Positions 17,887 through 26,942 of a DNA stretch of 64,000 nucleotides are shown in pieces. The notes beneath the pieces are model-generated. The model made no database searches. It was given only the letters and a program-made list of their open reading frames with translations, and was not told where the DNA came from. Position 1 is the stretch's first letter. The number at the start of each line of letters is the position of its first letter. The stretch is from Herpetosiphon geysericola (GTDB lineage: Bacteria > Chloroflexota > Chloroflexia > Chloroflexales > Herpetosiphonaceae): the NCBI RefSeq assembly GCF_001306135.1, contig NZ_LGKP01000025.1:310001-374000 (forward strand), in the 5' to 3' direction. The translations under genes were made by a program, and so were the position numbers.

Positions 17887-18513
17887 TTACGTCAGGCTGA
17901 TCAGTTTTTGGCGCACGGCGATGCTGACGGCCTCGGTGCGGTTGGTTGCGCCAAGCTTGCCCAAGATGTTTTGCACATGGACTTTGACTGTGCGCAGCGC
18001 AATATCAAGCTCTAGCGCAATCTCGCTGTTGGAGCGCCCACGGCCCAGCAGGTGCAGCACTTCTAACTCGCGCGGCGTCAACGATTCTGGCTGGGGATTG
18101 CTCACGCCAGCCACCAGTTTGGCGGCAATATCGGGCGCAAGATGGGTCATGCCACGGGCAACCGCTTGAATTGCCGAAACCAACTCATCAGCAGAAGCAT
18201 CCTTGAGCAAGTAGCCCTTGGCACCCGCCCGCAAAGCCGCCCAAATAAACTCATCGGTGGCATAGGTGGTGAGCACCAGCACTTTGGCTTGGGGCCAGCG
18301 TTGGCACAGCTGACCAATTGCGGTCGGGCCATCCATCACCGGCATTTGCAAATCCATCAATACGACATCTGGTAGTTCTTGGGCATAAAGATGCAGCGCT
18401 TCTTGGCCATTGGCAGCCTCACCCACAATCGCAATGCTGGCTTCATCCTCCAAAACTGCAATCAGGCCCTCGCGAACAATCCGTTGATCTTCAACAATTG
18501 CAACTCGAATCAT
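17887..18513 (-). CDS. NarL/FixJ-family response regulator
   Basis: This is a 208-residue two-component response regulator. The receiver domain (1-120) has the acidic pair Glu8/Asp9 (IVEDQ), phosphoacceptor Asp54 (LMDLQMP), the Thr in VLTTYA and Lys in YLLKDAS. The C-terminal LuxR-type helix-turn-helix (about 145-205) contains LTPRELEVLHLLGRGRSNSEIA and TVKVHVQNILGKLGATNRTEA. No histidine kinase is adjacent, so the partner is unknown. It is divergent from mreB. Confidence 0.94.
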   Translation of the reverse strand: MIRVAIVEDQRIVREGLIAVLEDEASIAIVGEAANGQEALHLYAQELPDVVLMDLQMPVMDGPTAIGQLCQRWPQAKVLVLTTYATDEFIWAALRAGAKGYLLKDASADELVSAIQAVARGMTHLAPDIAAKLVAGVSNPQPESLTPRELEVLHLLGRGRSNSEIALELDIALRTVKVHVQNILGKLGATNRTEAVSIAVRQKLISLT

Positions 18514-18596
18514 GGCAAAATCCTCGGCGATGGCGTTTTTAGCGCCGTACTATCAGCTAGCTATCAGCTTAACACGGGTCTCGCCCGATCTGATTA

Positions 18597-18605
18597 TGCT
18601 ATAAT
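18597..18605 (+). promoter_or_regulatory. Extended -10 promoter upstream of mreB
   Basis: TGCTATAAT (TG at 18597-18598, TATAAT at 18600-18605) is a perfect extended -10 element without a clear -35. It lies about 140 bases before mreB and points into the mre operon. Confidence 0.6.
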
Positions 18606-18617
18606 GGCGCTTATACG

Positions 18618-18640
18618 AGGGCCAAAAGCCCTTCTTTTTT
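18618..18640 (+). promoter_or_regulatory. Hairpin plus T run in the mreB leader (possible attenuator)
   Basis: AGGGC/GCCCT forms a five-base stem with a CAAAA loop, followed by TCTTTTTT. Its 3' arm AAAGCCC can also pair with GGGGCTT near 18660-18666. A terminator-like structure so near the start site is unusual, and the stem is short. Confidence 0.35.
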
Positions 18641-18742
18641 GGATTAAATGCCCGCTTGCGGGGCTTGTGGCTCCGGCCTGCACCTTGACTTCCTGCCAAC
18701 CATCCACGCGAGCGCTGCAGCAGAAAGATCATCGCACCATAT

Positions 18743-19804
18743 ATGTTTAGATCATTTTTTCGCTCATTTAGCCGCGATATTGGTATGGACTTAGGCACCG
18801 CCAATACTTTAGTCTATTTACGCGGCAAAGGCATTGTAATTTCCGAGCCATCAGTGGTGGCCATTGATAAACGCACGGGGATTCCCCAAGCTTTTGGCGC
18901 TGCGGCCAAAGCCATGGTCGGCAAAACCCCAGCCAATATTGTCGCAGTTCGTCCACTCCGCGATGGCGTAATTGCCGATTTCGATGTGGTCGAAAAGATG
19001 ATGAAATATTTTTTCGACCAAGCCCACAAGCACGTTGGCGCAAGCATTGCTGGCCGCCCACGGGTAATTGTCGGCGTGCCCTCGGGCGTGACCGATGTGG
19101 AAAAACGAGCTGCTCGTGACGCTGCGATGAACGCTGGTGCCCGCGAAGCCTATGTCATCGAAGAACCAATGGCCGCTGCGGTTGGCGCAGGCTTGCCTGT
19201 AACCGAACCAACTGGCTCAATGGTTGTTGATATTGGCGGCGGCACAACCGAAGTTGCCGTGATCTCGCTGGGTGGGATTGTGATTAACCACTCGTTGCGC
19301 ACCGCTGGCGACGAAATCGACGAAGCAGTGATCGCCTTTGCTCGCCGCGAATATAACTTGCTGATTGGCGAGCGTATGGCTGAAAAAGCCAAAATTGCCG
19401 CTGGCTCCGCCTACCCACTCGAAGAAGAAATCAAAGTCACCTTGCGGGGCCGCGATTTGCTGACTGGCTTGCCCAAAGCGATTGAAATTAGCAGTATTGA
19501 GTTGCGCGAAGGTATCGCTGGCCCAGTTGCTAATATTGTTTCCGAAGTGCGCACCGCCTTGGAAGAAACTCCGCCAGAGCTGGTCGCCGACATTATGGAA
19601 CATGGCATTACCTTGGCTGGTGGCGGCTCGCTGTTGCGCGGCTTAGACCGCCGGATTGCCGCTGAAACCAAAATGCCAGTCCACATCGCCGAAGATCCAC
19701 TTTCGTGTGTGGCTCGTGGCACTGGCAAAATGATCGAAGAATTTGATAAATACCGTGACACGATTCGGCGTTCGCAAGAATCGCGTCGCATCAAACGCGG
19801 GTAG
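18743..19804 (+). CDS. mreB: Rod-shape-determining protein MreB
   Basis: MreB is a bacterial actin homologue that polymerises under the membrane and organises lateral peptidoglycan synthesis. The 353-residue protein has phosphate-1 loop IGMDLGTANTLVYL, VVAIDKRTG, phosphate-2 loop VVDIGGGTTEVAVISLGG, IEEPMAAAVGAGLPV, and the adenosine motif TLAGGGSLLRGLDRRIA. It begins MFRSFFRSFSRDIG, an amphipathic N-terminus. It heads mreB-mreC-mreD-mrdA; mreC starts two bases after the stop. The ribosome site is weak (AAAGA). Confidence 0.97.
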   Translation: MFRSFFRSFSRDIGMDLGTANTLVYLRGKGIVISEPSVVAIDKRTGIPQAFGAAAKAMVGKTPANIVAVRPLRDGVIADFDVVEKMMKYFFDQAHKHVGASIAGRPRVIVGVPSGVTDVEKRAARDAAMNAGAREAYVIEEPMAAAVGAGLPVTEPTGSMVVDIGGGTTEVAVISLGGIVINHSLRTAGDEIDEAVIAFARREYNLLIGERMAEKAKIAAGSAYPLEEEIKVTLRGRDLLTGLPKAIEISSIELREGIAGPVANIVSEVRTALEETPPELVADIMEHGITLAGGGSLLRGLDRRIAAETKMPVHIAEDPLSCVARGTGKMIEEFDKYRDTIRRSQESRRIKRG

Positions 19805-19806
19805 CC

Positions 19807-20697
19807 ATGTTAAATCGTTCAAGCAATGCCCAACGTGCCACCAAGCTCATTATTTGGCTGGCTTGTATTGTGGTTGTGCTACTATTGCTCGATCAACGGG
19901 GCATTTTGACTCCGGTTACTGCGAGCACGGCCCGCTTTTTGACACCTGTTACTCGAACCTTGACGAATATTCGTTTAGCAATTAGTGATACCTTTGGCGG
20001 CATTTTCGGTTCGTCGCAGGCAGCCCAAGATTTGGCGGCCATGCAACAACGCGTAACCGAGCTTGAAAACGAAAATCTGCAATTGCGCAGCGCCGCCGCC
20101 GAAAACGCAACCTTGCGCCGAACCGCAGGCATGCGCGAACGCTATGGCTGGCGCACCGTGATTGGCAACGTGGTCAGTCGCTCCGCTGATGCTGGCAATC
20201 GCTTAATTAGCATTGATCGTGGCACCGCCGATGGCTTGGCCGTGGGCATGCCGGTCGTCTCGCACGTCAATGGTAGCCCCGATGCGCTGATTGGCTTGGT
20301 CGATACGGTGAGCCAACATAATGCCACGGTCTTGCTCATTACTGATTCACGCTCGGTCATTAGTGGCCAAGTGCTAGCGCAAGTTGCTAACGAGCAAGAA
20401 GGCGGCATCATTAGCCAACCAATGGGCGATGTGCTTGGGCAATGGCAGCTTGGCTCACGCCTGATTATGCGCCATATCGATCGTGATGCGAAATTTAAGG
20501 TTGGCGACGATGTATTGACCGCTGGGATTAGCAAAGCCCTAGCCTTTGATGCGCCTGCAGCGCGGATTCCGCCTGATGTGCCAATTGGTCGCGTGAGCGC
20601 AATTCGCCCCGATGGCCACGGCCAACAAGCCGATATTGAACCATATTTTGATCCTGATGTGGTGCGGACTGTATGGATTATCGTCGGCGAAGATTAA
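19807..20697 (+). CDS. mreC: Rod-shape-determining protein MreC
   Basis: MreC links MreB filaments to the periplasmic/exocytoplasmic wall enzymes. The 296-residue protein has one N-terminal membrane segment (about 13-30), a coiled coil (about 70-105; QRVTELENENLQLRSAAAENATLR) and the paired beta-barrel domain from about 115 to the end, with GTADGLAVGMPVV and GLVDTVSQHNATVLLITD. It starts two bases after mreB and its 3' end overlaps mreD by 25 bases, so the three are coupled. Confidence 0.95.
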   Translation: MLNRSSNAQRATKLIIWLACIVVVLLLLDQRGILTPVTASTARFLTPVTRTLTNIRLAISDTFGGIFGSSQAAQDLAAMQQRVTELENENLQLRSAAAENATLRRTAGMRERYGWRTVIGNVVSRSADAGNRLISIDRGTADGLAVGMPVVSHVNGSPDALIGLVDTVSQHNATVLLITDSRSVISGQVLAQVANEQEGGIISQPMGDVLGQWQLGSRLIMRHIDRDAKFKVGDDVLTAGISKALAFDAPAARIPPDVPIGRVSAIRPDGHGQQADIEPYFDPDVVRTVWIIVGED

Positions 20698-21182
20698 GCG
20701 AGCGGCTGCGTGGGCAGCTTTGGTTGGCAACAAGCGTTGGATTAACCGTTATCGTGCAGACGACTCTTTTACCAACTGTGTTCAATGCCCACTTGAATTT
20801 GGTGTTGTTAGCGGTGGTTTGTTGGACGTTGCTTGCTGACGCCGCCAAGGGCGCGGCAATCGCTATGTATGGCGGCTTGTTAATCGATGTGGTCGGCTAT
20901 TCGCCCTTTGGTAGCCATGCCTTGGCTTTATTGCTGGTTGCTTGGCTATGTAGCCTCGCCGCCGAGCGCTTTCCGCCTGATACATGGCCAACCTCGCTCT
21001 TGCTCACAATCGGCGCAACGCCGCTGTATCATTTGATTACCCAAATGTTTCGCGGTGGCACCGACGATTGGCTGAGTTGGGCGATTGTGGTGCTTGTGCC
21101 AGCCATGATTATCAATGCGATTGGGGTTTTGCCGACGTTTCTCGTTTTGCAATGGTGGAACGAACGGCAAATTCGCCACTAA
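20673..21182 (+). CDS. mreD: Rod-shape-determining membrane protein MreD
   Basis: This is a 169-residue integral membrane protein with five to six predicted hydrophobic segments, matching the MreD length and profile (GGLLIDVVGYSPFGSHALALLLVAWL is the conserved core, D-x-x-x-G-x-x-P-F-G). It begins inside the 3' end of mreC in another frame, and mrdA follows 24 bases after the stop with AAGGAG. Position in the mre operon is the strongest evidence. Confidence 0.9.
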   Translation: MDYRRRRLSERLRGQLWLATSVGLTVIVQTTLLPTVFNAHLNLVLLAVVCWTLLADAAKGAAIAMYGGLLIDVVGYSPFGSHALALLLVAWLCSLAAERFPPDTWPTSLLLTIGATPLYHLITQMFRGGTDDWLSWAIVVLVPAMIINAIGVLPTFLVLQWWNERQIRH

Positions 21183-21206
21183 ACTTTATCATCAAGGAGA
21201 ACCCAT

Positions 21207-23459
21207 ATGCGCGGTCGCCTGATCGGCTTACGGGTCGTGAGCTTAATTATATTCATTGCCTTGCTCGCCCGTTTGCAGCAATTGCAATTTGGCAGTAGCG
21301 CTGCAACCTCGCGGGCTTCGATTGAGCAAAATATTACCCGCCACGATTATATTGCGCCGCAACGAGGCGAGATTTTTGCCAGCGATGGCACGACCCTGCT
21401 CGCCGCCTCGGTGCCAACCTCGCTCTTAGGCATTCAAGCTGAATCGCTGCCGCGCAAACGCGCCGATCGCAACGCTGTCTATATGCGGCTGAGTATGCTG
21501 TTGCCATTCAGCGATACCTTTACGCTCTCGCCAACCACCAAAATGCAGGAAGATCCTGCTTTGGCTGCGGCAGTCTATGGCATTTCGCCAATTTTGCCCG
21601 CCGATACAAGCTTTGCGCCGCATCAAGCGATTACGGTGACGGTGCCAATGGGCAAGGCCTTGACTGCGTTGCAACTGAGCAAAGCCTATACCGATGTGAT
21701 TACCTTGCAGCCAGGCGTGGAAAAAGCCCTTGCCAAAGCCAATTTGCCATCGTATTTGGTTGTGCCGGTGGCCAAAAATATTCCCAATGATGTGGCCTTG
21801 GCAATTCGTGAAAATGCGCTTGCTTTGCCCGGCGTGCGGGTTGTCGATGGTTTCCAGCGTGATTACCCGCTGAGCGCCGAAACCAAATCGCTTTCGCATT
21901 TATTGGGCTATATGATTCGAATTAACGATAAGCAACTGGCGCGTTACAATCCCTTGAATGATGCAGATGGCCCGCGCCAATACTTGGAAAGTGATTTGAT
22001 TGGGGTTGATGGAATCGAAAATTATTACGAATCAACCTTGCGCGGCAAACTTGGCACCAATCAAATCTCGGTCGATGTGTGGGATCGGATTGTCGGCGAG
22101 CCAAAGGTGTTGCAACCAATGGAAGATGGCAAGAATCTGATTCTGAATATTGATATGGATTTGCAACGTGATAGCGAGCAGATTTTGCAAAAATGGCTCG
22201 ATATTGCCGACCAACGCCGCATGCGCTTAGCCAATACGCCGGGCAAAGATCAAGTTAAATATGCCTCCTATGATCGCATCAACAAAGGTGTGATTATGGT
22301 GATGGATGTGAATACTGGCGCTGTGCTGGCCTCGGTCAGCTTGCCAGCCTACGATAACAATGCCTTCAATCGCGGCGAGGTCGAGGAAATTACCGATTTA
22401 TTTACTGATGAAGAAAACACGCCTTTGCTGCATCGGGCGATTGCTGGTAAATATCCACCTGGCTCGACTTTCAAGCAGTTTACCGCTGCTGCCGCTTTGG
22501 ATAGCGATATTATCAACCCCGATACGCGGATTCAAGACCCGGGCTTTTTGCTTGTGCGCAACGAATATAACGAAGCGCTGACCAACCAATATCCCAACTC
22601 CAACCGCCGTGCCAATGGCTTGATCAATGTTTCTGATGCTTTGAAAGTTTCGTCAAACGTCTTTTTCAACACGGTTGCTGGCGGGACTGATTACGTAACC
22701 AACCTCAAGCCAAACGATCCCCAAATTAAAGGCGGCTTGGGGATTGATCGCTTATACGAGACGGTTTCAGGCGAATTTGGCTTCGATAAATTAACTGGCA
22801 TCGACTTGCCTGGCGAAGATTCGGGGATTATTCCCAACAAAGAGTGGAAGAAGCAGCGCCGCGAACGCTGGGGCGTTGGCGATACCTATATTGCGGCGAT
22901 TGGCCAAGGTGATGTGCAAGTTACGCCATTGCAATTGCTGCGTGCGACCGTCGCCACCGCCAATCGCGGCACGGTTTATCAACCGCAAGTGGTCAAAGCA
23001 ATTACCGATTTGAACCGCACCGATACGATTACGCTTACGCCAGTCATTGAACACACGATTAATCTTGCGCCTGAGCATTGGGCCGTGATTCGCGAAGGCA
23101 TGCGGCGCTCGGTGCGCGATTCCGATGCTTATAATCGGATTGCCAATAGCAACAACAAACCAGCAGGCGCGATTCTCGCCGATCTTGATCGGCTGGATTT
23201 GGCGGGCAAAACCGGAACCGCCGAATATGCGGAAGGGCCATATTTGCGTTCGCACTCATGGTTTGTTGGCTTTGCGCCATTCGATAATCCTAAGGTCGCG
23301 ATTTTGGCGATGCTCGAAGGCACTGGCGATTTAGGTGATGGTTCGGGGACGTTGGCCTTGCCTGCGGTTGTTGATGTGCTGCGGGCCTATAACGGCGAAG
23401 GCTTCCCCGATATTAATGGCAATATGCCTGCGCCTGCTGCTGGCAGCACTGGCCAATAG
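21207..23459 (+). CDS. mrdA: Penicillin-binding protein 2 (elongation transpeptidase)
   Basis: This is a class B PBP that cross-links peptidoglycan during elongation. The 750-residue protein has one N-terminal membrane helix (about 7-24), a dimerisation/pedestal region (about 50-330) and the transpeptidase domain with SxxK at 420-423 (GSTFK), SxN at 482-484 (SSN) and KTG at 668-670 (GKTGTAE). It is longer than E. coli PBP2, with extra sequence around residues 85-200. AAGGAG precedes the ATG. The nitrilase-family gene starts 11 bases after its stop. Confidence 0.95.
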   Translation: MRGRLIGLRVVSLIIFIALLARLQQLQFGSSAATSRASIEQNITRHDYIAPQRGEIFASDGTTLLAASVPTSLLGIQAESLPRKRADRNAVYMRLSMLLPFSDTFTLSPTTKMQEDPALAAAVYGISPILPADTSFAPHQAITVTVPMGKALTALQLSKAYTDVITLQPGVEKALAKANLPSYLVVPVAKNIPNDVALAIRENALALPGVRVVDGFQRDYPLSAETKSLSHLLGYMIRINDKQLARYNPLNDADGPRQYLESDLIGVDGIENYYESTLRGKLGTNQISVDVWDRIVGEPKVLQPMEDGKNLILNIDMDLQRDSEQILQKWLDIADQRRMRLANTPGKDQVKYASYDRINKGVIMVMDVNTGAVLASVSLPAYDNNAFNRGEVEEITDLFTDEENTPLLHRAIAGKYPPGSTFKQFTAAAALDSDIINPDTRIQDPGFLLVRNEYNEALTNQYPNSNRRANGLINVSDALKVSSNVFFNTVAGGTDYVTNLKPNDPQIKGGLGIDRLYETVSGEFGFDKLTGIDLPGEDSGIIPNKEWKKQRRERWGVGDTYIAAIGQGDVQVTPLQLLRATVATANRGTVYQPQVVKAITDLNRTDTITLTPVIEHTINLAPEHWAVIREGMRRSVRDSDAYNRIANSNNKPAGAILADLDRLDLAGKTGTAEYAEGPYLRSHSWFVGFAPFDNPKVAILAMLEGTGDLGDGSGTLALPAVVDVLRAYNGEGFPDINGNMPAPAAGSTGQ

Positions 23460-23470
23460 AGGAAACAGCG

Positions 23471-24250
23471 ATGCAATTATCAGTTGCCTTGGGCCAAATT
23501 GATCTTGTTTTGGGCGATCGCGACGCCAACTTGGCAACTGTGCGCAAACTTGCAGCGCAGGCCGAACTGGCTGGCGCAGATTTGCTCGTGCTGCCAGAAT
23601 TGTGGGGCACTGGCTATCTGCTGGAGCAAGCTCACGAGCTGAGTGATCCGCTCGGCAAGGGTTTGTTTGAAGAAGTGGCAGTTTTGGCAGCGCGCCATCA
23701 TCTGGCAATTGTTGGCTCGCTGCTTGAGCGCGATGGCGAGCAGGTTTACAACACCGCCACGTTGTATGATGCTCAAGGCAAACGCCTACATCACTATCGT
23801 AAAACCCACCTGATTGGCCTGATGAACGAAGATCAATATTTGGGTGCTGGTCAGCAAGCAGAAGTTTTTGAAGCTGCCTGGGGCACAAGCGCCTGCGCCA
23901 TTTGCTACGATTTGCGCTTTCCCGAGCTGTTTCGGCGCTACGCTTTGGCGGGTGCAGAAGTAATTATTATTCCTGCTGAATGGCCGACTGCGCGGATTGA
24001 ACATTGGCGCACCTTGCTAGGAGCCCGAGCGATCGAAAACCAAGCGGTGGTGATAGCCTGCAATCGGGTTGGCAGCGACCGCGCTAACCAGTTTGGTGGC
24101 GCTTCGATGCTGATTGATCCATGGGGCACGGTCTTGGTTGAGGGCGATGATCAAGCTGGCTTGCTGACCGCGACCGTTGATCTCGACACTGTTGCCAAGG
24201 CCCGCAACTTCCTGCCAGTTTTCCGCGATCGGCGGGTTGATCTGTATTAG
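23471..24250 (+). CDS. Nitrilase-superfamily carbon-nitrogen hydrolase (omega-amidase-like)
   Basis: This is a 259-residue amidase of the nitrilase superfamily. The catalytic triad is Glu43 (VLPELW), Lys111 (YRKTHL) and Cys145 (CYDLRFPELFR). Length and motifs resemble the Nit2/YafV omega-amidase branch that hydrolyses alpha-ketoglutaramate and similar repair products, but the exact substrate cannot be read from sequence. It is the last gene of the mre operon, 11 bases after mrdA with GAGGAAA upstream. A role in wall synthesis is not implied by the family. Confidence 0.88.
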   Translation: MQLSVALGQIDLVLGDRDANLATVRKLAAQAELAGADLLVLPELWGTGYLLEQAHELSDPLGKGLFEEVAVLAARHHLAIVGSLLERDGEQVYNTATLYDAQGKRLHHYRKTHLIGLMNEDQYLGAGQQAEVFEAAWGTSACAICYDLRFPELFRRYALAGAEVIIIPAEWPTARIEHWRTLLGARAIENQAVVIACNRVGSDRANQFGGASMLIDPWGTVLVEGDDQAGLLTATVDLDTVAKARNFLPVFRDRRVDLY

Positions 24251-24778
24251 CCGAGGGGTCAGGTTTTGATCCACGAAGGGCACGAAGATTAATTTTTTAG
24301 CCACAGATTGCACAGATTCGTGTGATTTTGTTCTCATAGACCATAGCCAACAGCCCATAGCCATGGGTTCTCTGCGCCTCTGCGTTAAAAAAACACGAAT
24401 ACTTATTTTTTAGCCACAGATTGCACAGATTCGTGTGATTTTGTTCTCATAGACCATAGCCAACAGCCCATAGCCATATGTTCTATGCTCTATGTTCTAT
24501 GTTCTTTTTGCCTTTTGCCTTCTGACTTTTGATTTCTGATACCATTTTGCCTTTCCTTCATCCTTCATCCCTCATCCTTCATACTTTTAAAGAGTGGTTG
24601 CGTAGTTCTGCTGAATGGTGGATAATCAACCAGCAGAATGCTGGCAGCGAACAAGTGTTGGAATCGTGTTAATATTGGGATGCAAGAGAACGGCCCTCTG
24701 CCATGCGCGAGGTTTTTCGGGTAGACTAGATGCATCGACCGAAGTGCGCCGACGCGCACCGTTGCAAGGAGGCTTGCT
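24251..24778. repeat. Intergenic mosaic repeat block E with a perfect 73-bp direct repeat
   Basis: No gene is seen. Ccacgaagg, gccacagattgcacagatt, catagccaacagcccatag, ctctgcgcctctgcgtt, ttctatgttctatg, ttttgccttctgac and ccttcatccctcatcc modules follow each other. A 73-base segment is repeated perfectly at 24292-24364 and 24405-24477, offset by 113 bases. The last 150 bases are unique leader; a TGTTAATAT at 24667-24675 may be the clpP promoter. Confidence 0.75.
24292..24477. repeat. Pair of identical 73-bp direct repeats
   Basis: The copies at 24292-24364 and 24405-24477 both run from ATTTTTTAGCC to CATAGCCAT with no difference. The 40-base spacer holds another mosaic module (ctctgcgcctctgcgtt). 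Perfect identity suggests a recent duplication. Confidence 0.92.
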
Positions 24779-25435
24779 ATGTCCTGGTTTCAATGGCTCT
24801 CACCTGCTCACGACATTGTGGCAGCGAAATCGCCCTCGATGGTTGTTCCCTACGTTGTAGAAACGAGCAGCCGCGGCGAACGAGTTTATGACATCTACTC
24901 ACGTTTGCTCAAAGAGCGGATCATCATTCTCGGTACGCCGATTGATTCGCAAATTGCGAATGTGTTGGTAGCTCAATTATTGTTCTTGCAACACGATGAT
25001 CCTGATCGCGATATTTCGATCTATATCAATAGCCCTGGCGGCGAAGTAAACGCTGGCCTTGCAATCTACGATACGATGCAAATGGTTTCGCCCGATATTG
25101 CGACTTGGTGTGTTGGTTTTGCTGGCAGTATGGCTACCCCAGTACTTGCTGGCGGTACCAAAGGCAAACGCTATTCATTGCCCAACTCAACCATCCACAT
25201 GCACCCAGCAGGTGGTGGCGCTCGTGGCTATGCGCCTGATGTCGAAATTCAAATTAAAGAGTTGTTGCGTCTGCAAAACATTGTGCGTGGCTTGCTATCG
25301 AAGGATACCGGCCAGCCAATCGAACGCATTGCCCGCGACTTCGACCGTGACTTGTTTATGACACCAGAACAAGCAAAAGAATATGGTATCATTGACGAAA
25401 TTACGACCCACATCGAAGCTGGGCAACAAGATTAA
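24779..25435 (+). CDS. clpP: ATP-dependent Clp protease proteolytic subunit
   Basis: ClpP forms the tetradecameric serine-protease chamber that works with ClpX. The 218-residue product has the [19 protein letters not shown] segment, catalytic Ser117 ([11 protein letters not shown]), His142 (IHMHPAGG) and Asp187 ([10 protein letters not shown]). The nucleophile region reads GSMAT where most ClpPs have ASMGA, and HPAGG replaces HQPLGG, so it is a somewhat divergent paralogue with an intact triad. GGAGG lies just upstream of the ATG. clpX follows after a 64-base gap containing a hairpin. Confidence 0.94.
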   Translation: MSWFQWLSPAHDIVAAKSPSMVVPYVVETSSRGERVYDIYSRLLKERIIILGTPIDSQIANVLVAQLLFLQHDDPDRDISIYINSPGGEVNAGLAIYDTMQMVSPDIATWCVGFAGSMATPVLAGGTKGKRYSLPNSTIHMHPAGGGARGYAPDVEIQIKELLRLQNIVRGLLSKDTGQPIERIARDFDRDLFMTPEQAKEYGIIDEITTHIEAGQQD

Positions 25436-25453
25436 TTGAGCAACAAGGATGAT

Positions 25454-25477
25454 GACGCGAGCAGCGTGGCTCGCGTC
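25454..25477 (+). promoter_or_regulatory. Perfect hairpin between clpP and clpX
   Basis: GACGCGAGC and GCTCGCGTC form a nine-base perfect stem around AGCGTG. It is not followed by T residues. It lies 18 bases after the clpP stop and 22 bases before the clpX start, so it may be a processing or stability element that sets the ratio of the two proteins. Confidence 0.6.
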
Positions 25478-25499
25478 GTCACCAATGGGAGCAATTCCA

Positions 25500-26798
25500 A
25501 TGGCGCATTCCGCCTTTATGCCACCGACCTATTACTGCTCGTTTTGCGGGCGGAGCCAAGATGAAGTCGATCGCTTGGTCACAGGTCCGGGGGCATTGTT
25601 TATTTGCAACGAGTGCATTGAGTTATTAAGCGCAATTATTGCCAATGAGGAGCGTAAAGATGCTCCGAATACCCCAACCCTACCACCAACTTTGCCAATT
25701 CCCCACGCCATTCGCGACCATCTCGATGAGTACGTGATTGGCCAAGATCGGGCCAAAAAGGTGATGGCGGTTGCGGTCTACAACCACTACAAGCGGTTGC
25801 GTGCCCAAGCTCAAGGCGATACCGATGTCGAAATTCAGAAAAGTAATATTCTGTTAGTCGGGCCAACTGGCTCGGGCAAAACCTTGCTGGCCCAAACGCT
25901 GGCACGCATGCTCGATGTGCCGTTTGCCATCGCCGATGCCACCGCCCTCACCGAGGCTGGCTATGTTGGCGAAGATGTCGAGACGATTCTGTTGCGTTTG
26001 ATTCAGGCCGCCGATGGCGATGTTGAGCGGGCACAGATGGGCATTTTGTATATCGACGAAATCGATAAGATTGCCCGCAAAGCCGATAATCCTTCGATTA
26101 CCCGCGATGTTTCTGGCGAGGGCGTGCAACAAGCCTTGCTGAAAATTCTTGAAGGTGGCGTGGTGAATGTGCCACCAATGCCTGGCCGCAAACACCCACA
26201 GCAAGAATTTATTCCCTTTGATACCACCAATGTGCTGTTTATCTGCGGTGGAGCCTTCGAGGGTTTAGAGCACCACATTGCCCAACGCTTGGGCAGTGCT
26301 GGAACCTTGGGCTTTGGCAAAACTATCGTCAAAGAAGAACGGATCGAACGTTCAAAGAAATTGCTCTCGTTGGTCAATCCCGACGATTTGCTGCACTTTG
26401 GCTTTATTCCTGAGTTTATCGGGCGGATGCCAGTCGTTGCCGCGCTCACGCCACTCGATAAAGCTGCCATGCTGCGGATTTTGACCGAGCCGCGTAACGC
26501 AATTATCAAGCAATATCAAAAAATGTTGGCGCTTGATCACGTGCAGCTCGAAGTTAGCAGCGATGCCATGGAAGCGATTGTCGAACGGGCCTTGGCTGGC
26601 AAAACTGGCGCGCGTGGTTTGCGCACCGCCGTCGAGGAAATTTTGCTCGATGTGATGTTTGACTTGCCGTCGGAAACCGATGTTGTGCGCTGTGTGATCA
26701 CTGCCGAAACCGTGCGTGATGGCGCAATGCCAACCTTGATTCGGCGCACAAGCACCCGCAGCCGCGCTGGCAAGCAACCAACAACCAAGGCTAGCTAA
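25500..26798 (+). CDS. clpX: ATP-dependent Clp protease ATP-binding subunit ClpX
   Basis: ClpX is the AAA+ unfoldase that feeds ClpP. The 432-residue protein has an N-terminal zinc finger (Cys13, Cys16, Cys36, Cys39), Walker A GPTGSGKT, pore loop GYVGED, Walker [13 protein letters not shown], the [10 protein letters not shown] loop (RKH), and the C-terminal small domain with [22 protein letters not shown]. The ATG at 25500 is chosen because GGGAG lies eight bases upstream and the preceding hairpin then stays non-coding; the frame is open to an ATG at 25449. A strong terminator follows. Confidence 0.96.
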   Translation: MAHSAFMPPTYYCSFCGRSQDEVDRLVTGPGALFICNECIELLSAIIANEERKDAPNTPTLPPTLPIPHAIRDHLDEYVIGQDRAKKVMAVAVYNHYKRLRAQAQGDTDVEIQKSNILLVGPTGSGKTLLAQTLARMLDVPFAIADATALTEAGYVGEDVETILLRLIQAADGDVERAQMGILYIDEIDKIARKADNPSITRDVSGEGVQQALLKILEGGVVNVPPMPGRKHPQQEFIPFDTTNVLFICGGAFEGLEHHIAQRLGSAGTLGFGKTIVKEERIERSKKLLSLVNPDDLLHFGFIPEFIGRMPVVAALTPLDKAAMLRILTEPRNAIIKQYQKMLALDHVQLEVSSDAMEAIVERALAGKTGARGLRTAVEEILLDVMFDLPSETDVVRCVITAETVRDGAMPTLIRRTSTRSRAGKQPTTKAS

Positions 26799-26818
26799 AT
26801 TGCGTTTTGTTGGATCGA

Positions 26819-26855
26819 TGCCTCGTTCTTGCTAAAGAACGAGGCATTTTGTTTT
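26819..26855 (+). terminator. Rho-independent terminator of clpP-clpX
   Basis: A perfect 12-base stem (TGCCTCGTTCTT/AAGAACGAGGCA) with a GCTA loop is followed by TTTTGTTTT. It starts 20 bases after the clpX stop. Confidence 0.95.
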
Positions 26856-26942
26856 AGCATTTGTTGCCGTGGCTTGACACACTGCGTAAATCGCGGCATC
26901 CTGCTAGTAGCACACGTAATATGTGGCTTTTATGGAGGCTCT

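Noticed and set aside
26829-26942. N-terminal extension of the SDR gene
   Set aside because: It would begin inside the clpX terminator; the ATG at 26943 has GGAGG.
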